64,000 nucleotides of DNA from Costus lasius (taxonomy: Eukaryota; Streptophyta; Magnoliopsida; Zingiberales; Costaceae): assembly GCA_027563935.2 (NCBI GenBank), contig CM050448.1, forward strand, positions 122,872,493 through 122,936,492, written 5' to 3'. The notes beneath the pieces were generated by a model, which saw only the letters and a list, made by a program, of their open reading frames with translations, was not told where the DNA came from and ran no database searches. Shown here piece by piece: positions 48,508 to 61,100 of the stretch. The position numbers were made by a program, and so were the translations under genes. Numbering within the stretch: the stretch's first letter is position 1; the number at the start of each line of letters is the position of its first letter.

Positions 48508-50382
48508 TAATGTTTAGTGAGATATTTTATTTAAAAGTGATATGCACATGAAGTTTGACTAAGAAATTAGTGACTCAAAATTTGATTGAATAATTGTCTA
48601 ATTTGATTTTGGGTTAAATTGATTAGTTAAGAGAGACAAATGACTCAAAATTAGTTTTTTACCTATAATACGACTAATATGACTCACACTGATGATAAAT
48701 AAGGTAATTCTTTAGTGGTTTCATATCGAAGTAAGAATTGATTCAAGCGTTCACAAGACTAAATAAAATTTTACTTAAAGTGGCTAGTTATTTGACTTGA
48801 TAATGTTTTCTACTCAAACATAATGATACTGAACCAGTTAAACTGCTTTGCGATGAAGAACACTGAAGAACGTAAGAATGACAAAGAGAGACAAATGATA
48901 AATTCTAGTGTTCACCAGAGTCTTAATGTTCATGGATAGTTGTTTGATGCTCCAATGATATGGAGTCACACTTTTATCTATATCTTTATGATGGCTAGAC
49001 GAGATATCTTAGGAAAGAAAGTCAAATATTATTAGTTACAGTAGTATCTAGAATACGTTGATAGCTTGTTATACAATTTGATTTCAAATGGCTTAAGAGA
49101 TTTACAACAAAACTATTAATCGAGGATTCCATTTTTAAGCCATTTAAAGATTCTTTCTTTTTTTTTAAAAAAAAAGACTAGAGTACACTGACGTACTTTA
49201 TCCAAATTCAACCTCGAGGCCACTTTTACTCATTGGTCCACAAACTTTTTCAGAGAAAAAGTGGATCCAACTCACCTATCGACCGGCCAAAGCAAATAGC
49301 CGTATCCATTTTTTTGCCATGCCCATCACACACCTCACGTGTGACGACGACTTTTTCACTTAACTTATGGTCGAAAAGGCTAGGAAATCTACTATGGTAA
49401 AAAGTAAAATTGGCAATGATGATGTGAATTTAGGGAAACGAACTTTATTTTGATCGGCGTTAATAAAAAAAAAACAAATTTAGCTTCAAAATTTTTAAAT
49501 TGAAATTTAAATATCCCTTTAAACCTCATACTCAATTGGCTTCACTATTCCTTATTGTTTTATTAAAAAAAACATCTATTCGGTTTATAATTTTATTTGT
49601 AGTTTTTGTAAATAGTTTGTGTTCTATGCATAACTCTTTTGTTGTTGGGCGAGAAACACAACCTAGACGATAATGACAAAGAATATAATAATATCATCCA
49701 CGTGATATCCATGTGTTTAGTCTATTTTATATTTTTTTTTAAAAAAAATAATTAGTTTTGTTGCAGATGAATGATACCTAATTGTAGAGAGTACAATTAC
49801 AGTTATGAAATATAGTAGATAAGTGGAAATTAGGTAGAAGTTTAACGTTTTTTATGAGCAATAATGCAATATGTCCCAAAAGTGGCTCTCAAATAAGTTA
49901 TACGGTAAATGGTACTTGTTAGATTTTTTTTTCAAGGTTCTAATTAAATTTCATTTAAATATAATAATATTCATATTTAGAAATAAAAAGAAAGAACTTA
50001 GAAGATAGGATAGAAGGCGTGTGATTGTTGTTATTAGATAAATTTTGATCTTTTTATATACGTTAACTCAAATTCAACACTTGAAAAAAATAAATTTATA
50101 TTTTTTTCTATGTGTGCGCACAAAAGATGAAAAGAATTATTAGACACATTTTGACTTAAAGCAGCAAAATAAGAAAAAAAAATTCTAAGATTAGAAAGGA
50201 GAAAGATAGGTCTTTTATATGCTAAGAAATGAAAGGTGGAAGACTTTTATAGACTTAAGGCACCTCCCATATTTAGGTTTAACTTAAACAAGTGAATTTT
50301 TTATTCAAAAGAATTTGAACGTAGAAAGATCAAAGTTTGCACTAAATTAATCAAATTGTAGTGACAAATTATAGAGCAACCT
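48508..50382. other. Intergenic, nothing recognised
   Basis: AT-rich, with two T-run/A-run palindromes (49158-49175 and 49732-49748). No coding signal. Confidence 0.55.
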
Positions 50383-50390
50383 ATCTTGAG

Positions 50391-50799
50391 TAGGGGTGTC
50401 CATTAATCGGTTCAACTCAAAAAATCAAACCAAATCGAACCGATTCAGTTTTTGGTTAATCTAAGTCGGTTCGATTCATTGTGGGTGAAATCGATTTCAA
50501 TTCGATTCAGTTTTGGTTTGCCCTTAATCAATTCGGTTCGGTTCGGTTCAAACCGAATAGACATGAGTTGAGGCGGGCAACGGTGGTGGAGTGGAAATCG
50601 ATTGACGATAAGGGTAGAAAAAAAAATTAAATTTATAAAATAAAGCTTATTCGGTTTTAATCGGTTTGAACCGAACTGAACCGAGTTAGTCGATTCGATT
50701 CTTATTCGGTTTGAGAGTAATTCAGTTCGGATTCGGGTTGTTACCATTGGAATAAAATCGGTTCGGTTTAGTTCGATTTAAATCAAATAGACAACCCTA
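50391..50799. mobile_element. hAT-type miniature element, 409 bp
   Basis: Starts TAGGGGTGTCCATTAATCGG and ends with the complement of TAGGGTTGTCTATTTGA. Flanks are ATCTTGAG (50383-50390) and ATCCTGAG (50800-50807), an 8-bp duplication with one change. The inside is full of TCGGTTCGGTT words in both directions. The minus-strand frame across it is a by-product. Confidence 0.8.
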
Positions 50800-51062
50800 A
50801 TCCTGAGTGACTCTAGTCATGGATAAAAGTGAGTTATAAATAAGTGACTTAACCCAATTAACTTATGTTCCCCTAATTTGAACAATGGATTAAGGAATTT
50901 ATGTCAAAGTGTCTCAATTGAATGTCACAAATGATTGATTGACAAGACAGATTCAATTCAAAGTGAGATGCACGTAACGGGATCAACATTGAAATATATA
51001 TAAAAAAAGATGTAATAGAATAGTCCGCAATCTTTGGGAAAAAAATCCCGAGGGTACCCGCC

Positions 51063-51207
51063 TTGAAAAAAAAGGGTCATATCAGACCCTTAACATATGC
51101 TTTTAAATTCGTACATGTCAGTTTTTACAGATCTCAATGCATATTTTAAGACTTGCACGGATCTCAAATCATGCATTAAGAGTTTGATCTGACCCTTTTT
51201 TTTTCAA
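51063..51207. repeat. Inverted repeat of about 145 bp (fold-back element)
   Basis: Left arm TTGAAAAAAAAGGGTCATAT then CAGACCCTTAACATATGC; the right arm is its complement with a few changes (ends TCTGACCCTTTTTTTTCAA). Arms of about 38 bases with roughly 70 bases between them could form a hairpin. No target duplication seen. Confidence 0.7.
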
Positions 51208-53603
51208 TTCTAAGCTGGTTAGATTTGCTTCCCACAATCTTTGACCTAGGACCTAAATCGAAGCATGACCTACCTAATTTTTTTCCAAGTAAATATTAAT
51301 TGCTCACCCCTTAGTAGAAAATGGCGAGGGGTGGAACCGACAAGCAGACGAAGGACGAGAAAAAAAATTTCGAAATTTTGTTCACGGATATAAAATTTAT
51401 TTTCTTCACGTGCATCGGAGAGGACCACCACCTACCTGCGCATCATCTTCCTTTTAACCATACATGCAAACGCAGCATCCAAGCTCACCGGCCACCGGCC
51501 ATCGGCCATGCACGTACAAGCACTTCACACGGCGTCCGCCACCGCCATCGGCCCGGCCCCGCACCGCCGTACGTGCATGTGCCCCGCCTCTGTTGTTGCT
51601 CGATCCAAATCACATAAACTATTGTACTGCTTACCAGCACCATATTTTCTTTGTCTTATTGCAATCACCACCAACTAATAATAAATTCTTCTCCTTCATT
51701 TGCTGTAGCAGGTGTAACTAAGGAAGCTTCGCACTAATAGTTCTTCTCCTCCGTTCGCTTTGACCTGTCAAAGTATGCATTACCTCTTGGGAGAGAGAGA
51801 GAGTAAAAGCTAAGCTCCATGTTTAGTGGTCAAATGATTTTGGTTCTCAGGGCTTTTCACAATCAAGACAATCTCACTGCATGGCTATCTTCTATCGATT
51901 GTCACACTAGTTTCAAATACAGCAATGTGAAAGGGCACTTAGCTATATTTGAAATCTAGATTGTCTAATATAAATATGAAAGTGAGATCTGAGAGTCAGC
52001 CTAGAATATGGCAGAGGGTACGTAAGTTTCAACTCAGCTTTAAGTTTTCAAAGTCAACATGCTGACTTCATGCCAGAGTGAGAAGTCTGCTTAAAAAAAA
52101 AGGAATTTCAACTCTATTGACCAGACACTCTCATCGGAAAGGACCAAAGGTAGACTATTGACCAGACACTCTGCGGATCAAACAAGTTTGTCAAAAAGAA
52201 GGACGAAAGGTAGACTATTGACCAGACACTGAAGGAAGCCAGCAGTCCATCTATCACTGTTGGGAGTAGTCAGCCCTCTGGAACGATTCAAAGTGCACAG
52301 TGGGAAGGGCATTCAAAGAGCAAGTGGACGACGAAGAGGGCGTGACCGCTCCAGCTTGCCTAACAATGATTGCGCACATGCAGCTGGATTCACACATTCA
52401 ATTGCTGCTGCTCGGGAGCAGCAAACTACCGCTGCTCGGAAAATTTGTCCGTGCAGGGAGTATAAGTCTCGATCAGAGCATGTTACCTTGTAAGAGTATA
52501 ATCTTTTTTTCTTTTGTTTTTTGTTTTTGGGTTGCAGGCTTAATTTTACGGATGCTGCTGCCCACTGAAAAGAGTCCCCCACAAGCACACCTGGAAAATT
52601 AATCCACACAGAGGTTTGCTCCTCAATCCTTATCCTCAGGGAGTGGCTCAGCCCAATCCAAGCCTAAGCAAAAAACGAAAAAGAAAAAAAAATCGTGTAA
52701 TCATTAATTGATGGAAAGCCTTGGGAGAGAGGGCGAGAGGTGTACCTTACAATATTCGGGTTAGGTCCTCATGTCCAGCAATTTAGATTTCAGTTTGCAG
52801 TCACGGAGAAGAAGCACAAGTTTTTTGTTGGTTTGCGCGAAAAGGAATCCTGCGCAAGCAAACAAAAGCAAATGATGTAGTGCCAGATCATTTGACCACT
52901 CCCTCGTCCTACAATCTGTACGACTATCCTGATAGTGTTAAGATAAGAATAAAGCTATCACTGCAAGCTTATAATAATGTATAAGACATAATACAGACAT
53001 AATCAATTCATGAATGTTTAATAGTTATACAATTTATATAGTTCTAATTTATAAAAAAAAAGTAATCACATATCTAATGGTAAAAGATGAGCAAACTAAT
53101 ATATATGCAAGCAAGTTATAAATAACAATAATAAGATTTAAGCAGCACAAATAATACTATAATCTGAAGTGAATCAGTAAAACGATATGTCAATATTATC
53201 ACAAAAATTTATAGTGATTGGTACCAATATCTATAACCATTACCTAAGCTCTGCATCTAGGTCCTAGGATTTCTAAGCATATGTTATATGATTATATAAG
53301 AGAATTTTCTAAATAAGTCTCTACTAATTTTTAAGTAGTCAGATTATAACTTTTGTTAGTGTATTACTTATAATCCTCTTGATTATTTCGTTTTTTCTAA
53401 GAAATTCTCTCAAGAATGACATGTCCCTAGTAATTTTTTCTTACCTCAACTTTTAACTAACTCAAATGTATGAGCTTCTAATAAAACCTTAGTAATATGT
53501 CCTAAAATTCCATAACAACTCGAGATGAACACTTAACAAACCATTAAGAATCTCAATTAAAGGATAGAAATAATAATATAGTTTAAAATAGAGTGTTAAT
53601 AGT
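51208..53603. other. Intergenic with a short GC-rich stretch, no gene called
   Basis: ATTGACCAGACACT occurs three times (52116, 52157, 52217), the last two preceded by GAAAGG/AAAGGTAGACT, a local repeat. Around 52260-52600 frames are open on both strands and a GT-AG intron-like segment exists, but no start codon or family was found. Beyond 52700 it is AT-rich. Confidence 0.4.
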
Positions 53604-53608
53604 CAATG

Positions 53609-53821
53609 TGATAGGATTCAAAGATAAATCCTCCTTTAAGCCGTCACCGGCGAGAATATCGTGCGAAGCACGCCCTAACAATAAGATATTAAACACTTGA
53701 TGCCCTAACCCTAAACCCAGGACCCTTATTTATAATATTATCCTACTTAGCGGGCCGGGTATAATATACTAACCCGGATCCACTTTATTACATATCCACT
53801 ACTATTATTGGGTCCGTAATA
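53609..53821 (-). repeat. 3' LTR of the gag-only element
   Basis: 213 bases, differing from the partner LTR at about 12 positions by hand alignment. The base pair that should give the TG start on the minus strand is altered (reads TA), consistent with age. A purine-rich tract lies just inside it (TTTAGGGACGGAGGATC on the minus strand). Confidence 0.9.
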
Positions 53822-53867
53822 GATCCTCCGTCCCTAAAGAAGTCTTGTCCTCAAGGTTGCTCAAAAT

Positions 53868-54353
53868 TTATGTAAGAAAACTATAGCTTGTGCCTCCTCT
53901 AGAGTCCCAAGTTGCTCGAGCTTCTCCTTCTAGTTCCTCCTCAGCAGGGTCTCGTTCCTCTTCTGCTAGGATCATGAGTCTCAAGCCTTTATTCGCGCAG
54001 TGATGCATGAGATAATAAAGCTGATCGCATGCAAAACAGAATTTTATTTCTTGTTTGGATTTCAAATCTTGGTATGAAAGATATCCACCTCCTCGGTTCT
54101 CATTGGATGCTTGACTTCCCTTCGAAGCTTGACGAATGATCTCTTCGCTAATGGGTGGTTGAGGTTGGCTGTCCACAATAACACTAGTCTTGAGCGAAGC
54201 CGTGCCTCCTAACTTATCTTCCACATCGGTTTTAGCTCCTCCTACATTATGCATGCCTCCTAACTTAACTTCCACATTGGTTATAGCTTCTCCAGGATTA
54301 TGCCACTCTATTCTTGTTGTTGTCGGTTGTAAAAATATATCTGATGTATGCAC
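53868..54353 (-). pseudogene. Gag C-terminal part with degenerate zinc knuckle
   Basis: A 161-codon frame. CFACDQLYYLMHHC near the last third has the spacing of the plant Ty3/gypsy gag CCHC knuckle (CFRCG...GHxC type), but the glycine is gone. The following LRLMILAEEERD matches the acidic tail normally found there. Out of frame with the upstream gag part, so not one intact protein. Shown as part of the LTR element. Confidence 0.6.
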
Positions 54354-54404
54354 GAAAATACCAGTCCGCTCTCCTGTTATGACTGTGGCGAGTCGACTGT
54401 GCTC

Positions 54405-54668
54405 TCATAGAAGCGAGGGGAAAGGATCAATGTTCCTCTCCACCATTTTTCCTTTCATGAATATGGCAAACATTTCCTTCAACTCGCGCATGTCTTCCTT
54501 TAATATTCTTCCATCCTCTTCGATTGCTCGCAGCCTCTCTTCCTTCGCCACCATTTTGGCCTGCCATTTTTCTTCATTTGCTGCATACTCTTCCTTGCGT
54601 CTCTTCAGAATTTCTGCTATACTTTTCTCTAATGCTTCTAACCTTGTCTCAGATCGAGCAGATGCCAT
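54405..54668 (-). pseudogene. Gag N-terminal coiled-coil part
   Basis: 87 codons from ATG at 54668: RLEALEKSIAEILKRR and the Lys/Glu-rich sequence after it form a coiled coil, the usual start of plant Ty3/gypsy gag proteins. It ends at a stop before the zinc-knuckle part (53868-54353). Confidence 0.6.
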
Positions 54669-55465
54669 AATGACACCTGCGCAAAAATTAACCCTGGCGC
54701 CTCACAAGGGCGTCACTACTACAGTAAAACAGCTCTCGCGTCCGCACGCGTAGCGCTAGCTTCACCGTCGATCGCCCCCGTCCGAGGCTTCCGTTGCCAG
54801 TTAGGGTTCCGGCCAAGCAAAGCTTCAGTCGCCGCTTGGTAGGGCAGCGCTGCAACGCTGCACTCTTCCGCTGGCCGCGATTCCGCCGCTAGCTGCACAC
54901 CTGAAGGAAGGGCAGCGCTTCCCCTTCGCACGTCCGAAACCGCCGCCGTCCGTCGCTCGCACGACACCACGCGAATAGGGCTACTCATGCGCTCCTATCC
55001 GCTGACCCTCCTCTGTGCCCTGTCTTCCCTCCCGCAGCGACGCCTTCGCATCGGGGAAGATCCCATCGCGGCTGCGCTCGCTTCTGCCTCACGCCTGAAA
55101 GAGTCGCCGCAGGCGTCGTCGCCCTTAACCTGTTCCACCGGAAGCGTCGCAAGACGCTATTCTTTCGCCAGAACGTCCCGCCGATGATGTCGCACGCACG
55201 GATGAGGATCCACGTGCGAAACATCCACCGACAGCGCCGCCCGCCCGCTTCGTCAATTCCAATCCACCCGCTCCGATTGTTGGAGCGCCTTCCCGACGTT
55301 GAAGCGATGCCAAAAGTTTCCTCCACCACGCGAGCCGAAGGACGCGCCCGCCTTCGTCTCCGGGTTTCCCTTTTTTTTTTTGCGATATGCGATCGGATGA
55401 AGCCTCTTCTCGCTCAAAGAAAGCTCCGACCGTCGCCCCAGTGGGATCTGGCAGGTCGGACCACT

Positions 55466-55677
55466 GATAGGATTCAAAGATGAATCCTCCCTCAAGCCGT
55501 CACCAGCGAGAATATCGTGCGAAGCACGCCCTAACAATAAGATACTAAACACTCGATGCCCTAACCCTAAACCCAGGACCCTTATTTATAATACTATCCT
55601 ACTTAGCGGGCCGGGTATAATATACTAACCCGGATCCGTTTTATTATATATCCACTATTATTATTGGGTCCGTAACA
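55466..55677 (-). repeat. 5' LTR of the gag-only element
   Basis: 212 bases, TG...CA in the minus-strand sense (TGTTACGGACCC to GAATCCTATCA). A TATA-like TATAAATAAGGG sits within it. No good match to the common tRNA-Met primer site follows it (GTGGTCCGACC is found instead). Confidence 0.9.
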
Positions 55678-55682
55678 CAATG

Positions 55683-57333
55683 AATCTTAAATAGCTCAAT
55701 GTAAGACTAACCATCTACTAAATGTTCTAGGGAAAGATGTCTCAATGAGTATAAAGAGAAGGGAAATGAATTTTAAAGTAACTTTTTTATACTCTTACAA
55801 TCCTCTTTACTTTACAAAGGATTAGGAGGTTTTACATAAGTATTACAGGATTGTTTGAAGATATATAATAGTTGTTTTTGGAGCGTGAAGAAGATAAAAC
55901 TAGTGGCTATGTGTTGATTTGTTTCAATTTTGCTTAAGGCATTTCACTCTAGTTTAGATTCTATAGTATTTTCACTTAAATTTAATTGGAGTTTCATTCG
56001 AAGCATTAGAAAGCTTAATAATTATATTTTTTTCCAATAATGCTAATCTTAAAAAAATAGAGAATATTTAATAAAGGTTTAAGGGCAAATATAGAAATAT
56101 ATAAAGTAAAAAATGTCAAACTTATAATATTTAATAAACATCTAAATGCTAAACATCTACAAGTAATAACAGTAAATAAATATGTGAAATAAATAGAATC
56201 ATTGACTTGAAAGAGTAAGGTCAGAGAACTCACGTTGATGTGGACTTATAACAAATATTATAATTTTATAGCATTAGAGAGAAATCTCTCCCATGTGCCT
56301 AAAAATGAAATGTGCAATTTGAACCAAACCAATTATAACTAATAGTATCGGGATATAAATTGAACCACAATTCAATTTATGTAGATCGAGTCAATTAACC
56401 TAATAATCCCTCCCAGTTATATCAAATATTCAATATCTCCACATACCAAAACAATGGAATAGATTCTTTGTCTTCTTGTGCTGACAAAATAGGGTAAACA
56501 ATTTTTTTACTAGGAACAACCAAGTAATGGAGTGCAAGACTTGTTGGATGGACATAAATGCCGAGTTTCTTATGAATGAGGTAACAGTGAAGGTAGTGAG
56601 CAAGGGTAACAGGAAGTAAGATAGGAGTTTGGTACTTTGGTGGGTAAAGTGAGGTTTAGACTTTAGATCGGTGGATGCCTATGATAAGATTTTGGCCTAA
56701 GAGATTTGACAATAAAGCACACTTTACTAATATAGCGTAAGGTAAATATCTAGAATTATTTTTAAATCATCCAAAATTTTTTTGCAATATGAGCAAAAAA
56801 ATATTTATTTTTATTCAATCACGAAAACTTTAATTGTCTCAAAATTAAAATAGATAATTGCCAAATCTAGAGATGTTCTAGAACAGTAGTCATGTACGAC
56901 GACGTGAGGCGAAAATAATGAATCAACAAAACCTCAATGATTGAGTAGAAGATTGATGATTATGATAGCGATAAAGGGCTGAAATAGAAATTTTATTAAA
57001 TGTATAAGTTGATTAAACTTGTATATATGAAATTAAATAAGTTGTTGACGTCAATAGGAATTTTGTCCCACTTCTGCATGTGTCTATAAAGTTCAAGCGG
57101 GCTTTTGTCAGCTAGGCATTAAACAAAAAAAAAATGGAAAGTGAGCTTTCCTAGGAAATTAAACAGTGTGGATGAGTAGAGTAAAGAAGCGCAAAAACGA
57201 AAGAAGGAAAATAATCTATACATTTTGATTTTAGCTTAATGTGGCAACACCAACAAACCAGTTTATGGAATCACGTTAAGTATCCACTGTGTCATCAGTG
57301 CCAAAGTAGCATAAAGTGAAACCCATAGATTAG
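55683..57333. other. Intergenic, nothing recognised
   Basis: AT-rich, no gene-like frame on either strand. Confidence 0.55.
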
Positions 57334-57813
57334 TAGAGATGGCCAACGGGCTGGGCTGAGCCTGACTGGTCAGCCAGGCAGACCACAGCCTAGCATCTAA
57401 TGGGCTGTAAGAGAGAAATATCTCAACCCAACCCAGCACAATACAAGGCAAACTGGGCCATGCCAGGAAGCCATTTAAGGTGCATATGCAAAATTATCTT
57501 CATTAGGAAGCCATTTAAGGTGCATATGCAAAATTATCTTCATCAAAATTTGAATCTATGCTCTCTTAACACTAATAAATTAAGGTAACCAAAAAATATT
57601 AATTTAATTTAATTTATACATTAAAACTAATATTACAAATATAAAAGTTCTAATATATATATATATATATAATAGTTAAGAGGTGAGTCATGTCGTGCTC
57701 AGCCCGTATGCTTAAATACCTTAACTTGGCTCACCCCGGAACAGTGTCACAAGCCATCGTGCTATTTCTGGCCGAAGTCAAACCATGCTAAGCTAGCTTG
57801 TTGGCCACCTCTA
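57334..57813. mobile_element. hAT-type miniature element, 480 bp
   Basis: Starts TAGAGATGGCCAACGGGCTG and ends with the complement of TAGAGGTGGCCAACAAGC. Flanks TAGATTAG and GATTATAG fit an 8-bp duplication only if two bases were lost on the left. It carries a 40-bp tandem duplication (57465-57544) and a TA run (about 57653-57672). Confidence 0.65.
57465..57544. repeat. Tandem duplication, two copies of a 40-bp unit
   Basis: AGGAAGCCATTTAAGGTGCA and the 20 bases after it are repeated exactly but for the last base. Inside the 57334-57813 element. Confidence 0.9.
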
Positions 57814-57904
57814 GATTATAGTCATATGCTCATATCTTTTGTACTCAATGATAGTCTTGATCACGATAACAAAGTCTTAGTTGTACTCAATGATATCTTT
57901 TATA

Positions 57905-57975
57905 CTCATATCATATTTGTTAATAACAAAATCTTGGGATCAAACCCCACTCTTATTACTCAAGCCTATGTTAAA
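57905..57975 (+). repeat. Degenerate SINE-like sequence
   Basis: TTAATAACAAAATCTTGGGA then TCAAACCCCACTCTTATTAC resembles the 3' half of the SINE-like copy at 13425-13515 (ACAAGGTCTTGGGTTTAATT then CCACTCTTATTAC). The B-box-like GGGATCAAACCCC is present; the A box is not clear. Confidence 0.4.
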
Positions 57976-58164
57976 AAAATCTTAATCCCCATATGTTAAA
58001 ATTTTGATATAAATAAATTAACACTAATGTAATATAACAAGGATAGCCACATAAATTTGGCACAACTACAGCAATCATTTTACGGTTCAGAACTAAACCT
58101 AATCTGCACTCCACACGAACAATACAAATTAAGAGAAAACCCTACCTGCAAGTTTCGTAGGACT

Positions 58165-61100
58165 TCATTCCTTTGTGGATTTGTTAATGAGGGACTTGTG
58201 GATGTGGGGGATGACACCACCGCCGGCAATTGTGCCCTTGATGAGGGTGTCGAGCTCCTCATCTCCACGGATGGCCAGCTGAAGGTGGCGCGGGGTGATG
58301 CGCTTCACCTTGAGGTCCTTGCTTGCATTCCCAGCAAGTTCCAACACCTCAGCTGTCAGGTACTCCAATATTGCAGCAGAGTACACTGCTGCTGTTGCTC
58401 CAACACGTCCATTTGCAGAGATTCTGGTTTTCAATTGCCGATGAATCCGACCAACCGGAAACTACATGCATATTTACACGCAACGAAGCAACTTATCAGA
58501 GACGAAGATATGCGACTACATACATTTTGATGACGATATATGCAACTCTTTTTTTATCGTAAACTGTAGTTGAAGTGAAATTAAGCATAATTCCCCATGG
58601 GATATTGACATTGAGAACGATCTGACCTGGATATTGAAAATACTAGTTCTTGATATTAGATCTCATCAATTATAAAATGGTTTTAGTTTTATAAATGAGG
58701 ATAATCATCCTTGGTGCTTGTTGCGTGGTTATGATTAGGTTTAGGGAAAAAAATTGTGTACGGTCTCAAGTTGTGATACTCTATTTTAGTCTCATGTAGA
58801 AAATGAGGTAAGGATTATCATAATGTATGCGGCTTGATAAGCTCAATATAATTAATTTAAAATTAAGATTTTAAAAAATATTGACTCATGTTATTTAAAT
58901 TTATTAAGTTAACGAATCAATTTTCTTATTAGGTGAGTTATAATATTTGACTCAATCCATTACAAACAATTTGGCATGCTAATAACTGTCCCATTTCAAA
59001 AAAGTTTACTTTTTTTTTTCTTACAGATTTTAGAAGATATTAGGTTAATACTAACCAAGAGTGAAGACCTAAATGGTATAATTGTCCCATTTCAAAAAAG
59101 TGTACTTTTTTCTTCCCTTGAAAATTTTAGAAGATATTAGGTTAATACTAACCAAGAGTGAAAACCTAAATGGTAAGATGCATTGCTATCTAGTCGACGC
59201 CTAACTTAACAACAAATATCCCAGAAATGGATAGAGAAGAAAAAAGAATTTTCTTTCTTTTTCTTCCAAGAAAGAAAAGTAGAAAAAAAAGTAAACATTT
59301 TTCTCATTTTGTTTTCCTCAACATTGGACAAGGTTGATAGGTTTTTTAATTTAAGCATATGAGAATGCAAATGAATTGATCTTCTCGCGTGCTCTTCACT
59401 CATTGTCTTCATCTTGCAATCCAAGAAACAATAATGATTTGATTCAAAGAAATTCTTCTTACACGCTTGTCACTCATCACCTCCATGGAATATTATAGAC
59501 CTCTAATTCTCATCGTTCGTCTCCGCCATAGCAAACAAACCACACATGCAACACATCCCACAAGTCCACGACACAAACCAACTATGCAATGACTTCTCAT
59601 AGGCAAGAATCACATGCAAGTAACGCTGCACACAAGCAACAACAGCCTAACCTCAGACAAGCATGTGCAATCAAACAATCACAAGCAACCATAGACCAAC
59701 CACACATAGGCAGTTACTTCACTAAAGCTGCTATCACCTCAACAACAAAAGTGGAAGATGAAAAACACACATATCTTACTTGTGAAAATAATTCTCTTAT
59801 TTTTCTATGTCTACTTAGTCATACTTCCATTCTTCATCCCCTCCTACAATACACAAGTTATGAGCCAATTTTGTCATCGACTAAATATGCCCTCACAACT
59901 TCACCACTAAGAAATTGCATTCCTATCCTAAAATAAGCTTCACACACAACTTCATACTTAAATTTAACTTTAGGATCATCAAAATTGACATTGGTTGTTG
60001 AGGATTCTAGTTGAACGGGCCAAATAAAAGGATAACCTACGCTTGCAAAGCATTTGAATGAATCCTAAATCAAAACAACATGAACTCAATTATGTTCCAT
60101 TCATAACCTTTAAATTGACATGTATATTATTCAAATAGGTCATAGTTATTTTATGAAAAAGATGAAAAATAACATGGAAAACAATGACATATTTATGGTT
60201 AAATCTATTTAGCTTAAGTTTGAAAGTTTCGGTGTCATACTAAATCAGTTGATCATAAATTGTTGGAGAATTATTAAATTTTAAACTATACATGAAGGAT
60301 AATTACAAATTTAACATCCAAGCGACATTGGCTCTAATAATTACTAGGCAAAAAATATATGGGCAACCAAATTTACGAACAAATATATGGTGTGTACATG
60401 AAGTGAAAGATTTATCCTCCACAATAACATTAATGGGTAACCAATTATTAAACTCATTGAAGTTTTCATTTAATCACATTATTTGAAAAATAAAGTCAAC
60501 GATATACAGGTTCTAGCCATAGCAATTGGAACTATATAAAGGTTTAGAAGATGTTAATGATGTAATGTCTTTCCCCACCAATTTCCTTTACATTTTCTTA
60601 TTTTTGAGGCAATATTATCACTTCTGTCAAATTAACATTTACAACAATCCCCCCAAAAATTATAAAGCTAATAAATTAAAACAAAACCTAGAGTCAAACC
60701 CTGTGTTTCTAAATACCTTTTGAAGTTACAATTCATTCCCAATTGCAAATGCATTAGATCAAGAAAGTAATAATGGCTCTAAATCTTTGAACCATAATTT
60801 TTAATCAATCTTGTATAATACAACAAACATCAAAGTTTTTGCAGTCGTCACTCAAGATTATTCTTTTAATAAACGATAAGAGTCCTCGAGCATAATATGT
60901 TAGTTTTCCAAATTTGAATTTGACCATTTCCTATACACACTTTTGGGGAAATATATATTGTTATAATAATATTTCAAAAGAGATATACCAACTTACGTTA
61001 AAAATAGGAAAATGATCATAACTAGTACCATCCATTTCCAACATATTTTCGCATTCTTAATTATTTCCATAATAATATTTTTACCAAAAATATAGAAAGA

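Larger units (their letters stand above)
53609..55677 (-). mobile_element. Gag-only LTR retrotransposon, 2.07 kb, with 5-bp duplication CAATG
   Basis: Two direct repeats of about 212 bases (53609-53821 and 55466-55677) bound it, each beginning TGATAGGATTCAAAGAT on the plus strand and ending GGGTCCGTAACA or GTAATA. CAATG flanks both sides (53604-53608, 55678-55682). Read on the minus strand, the right copy is the 5' LTR. The inside holds a leader of about 800 bases, a coiled-coil gag-like frame and a zinc-knuckle-like frame, with no protease, reverse transcriptase or integrase. It is a non-autonomous element that must use another element's enzymes. Confidence 0.9.

Noticed and set aside
52260..52609. 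Possible small spliced gene with frames on both strands
   Set aside because: An intron-like GT-AG segment exists (about 52490-52538), but there is no ATG start and no recognisable product; both strands look equally plausible.
54719..55329. Minus-strand frames of 89 and 114 codons inside the LTR element
   Set aside because: They lie in the leader between the 5' LTR and gag, are GC-rich and match no retroelement domain.
58165..58461. Exon 2 of H2A.Z as a truncated pseudogene
   Set aside because: A matching exon 1 with the correct phase and sequence is present at 62865-62972, so the gene appears whole apart from its GC donor.
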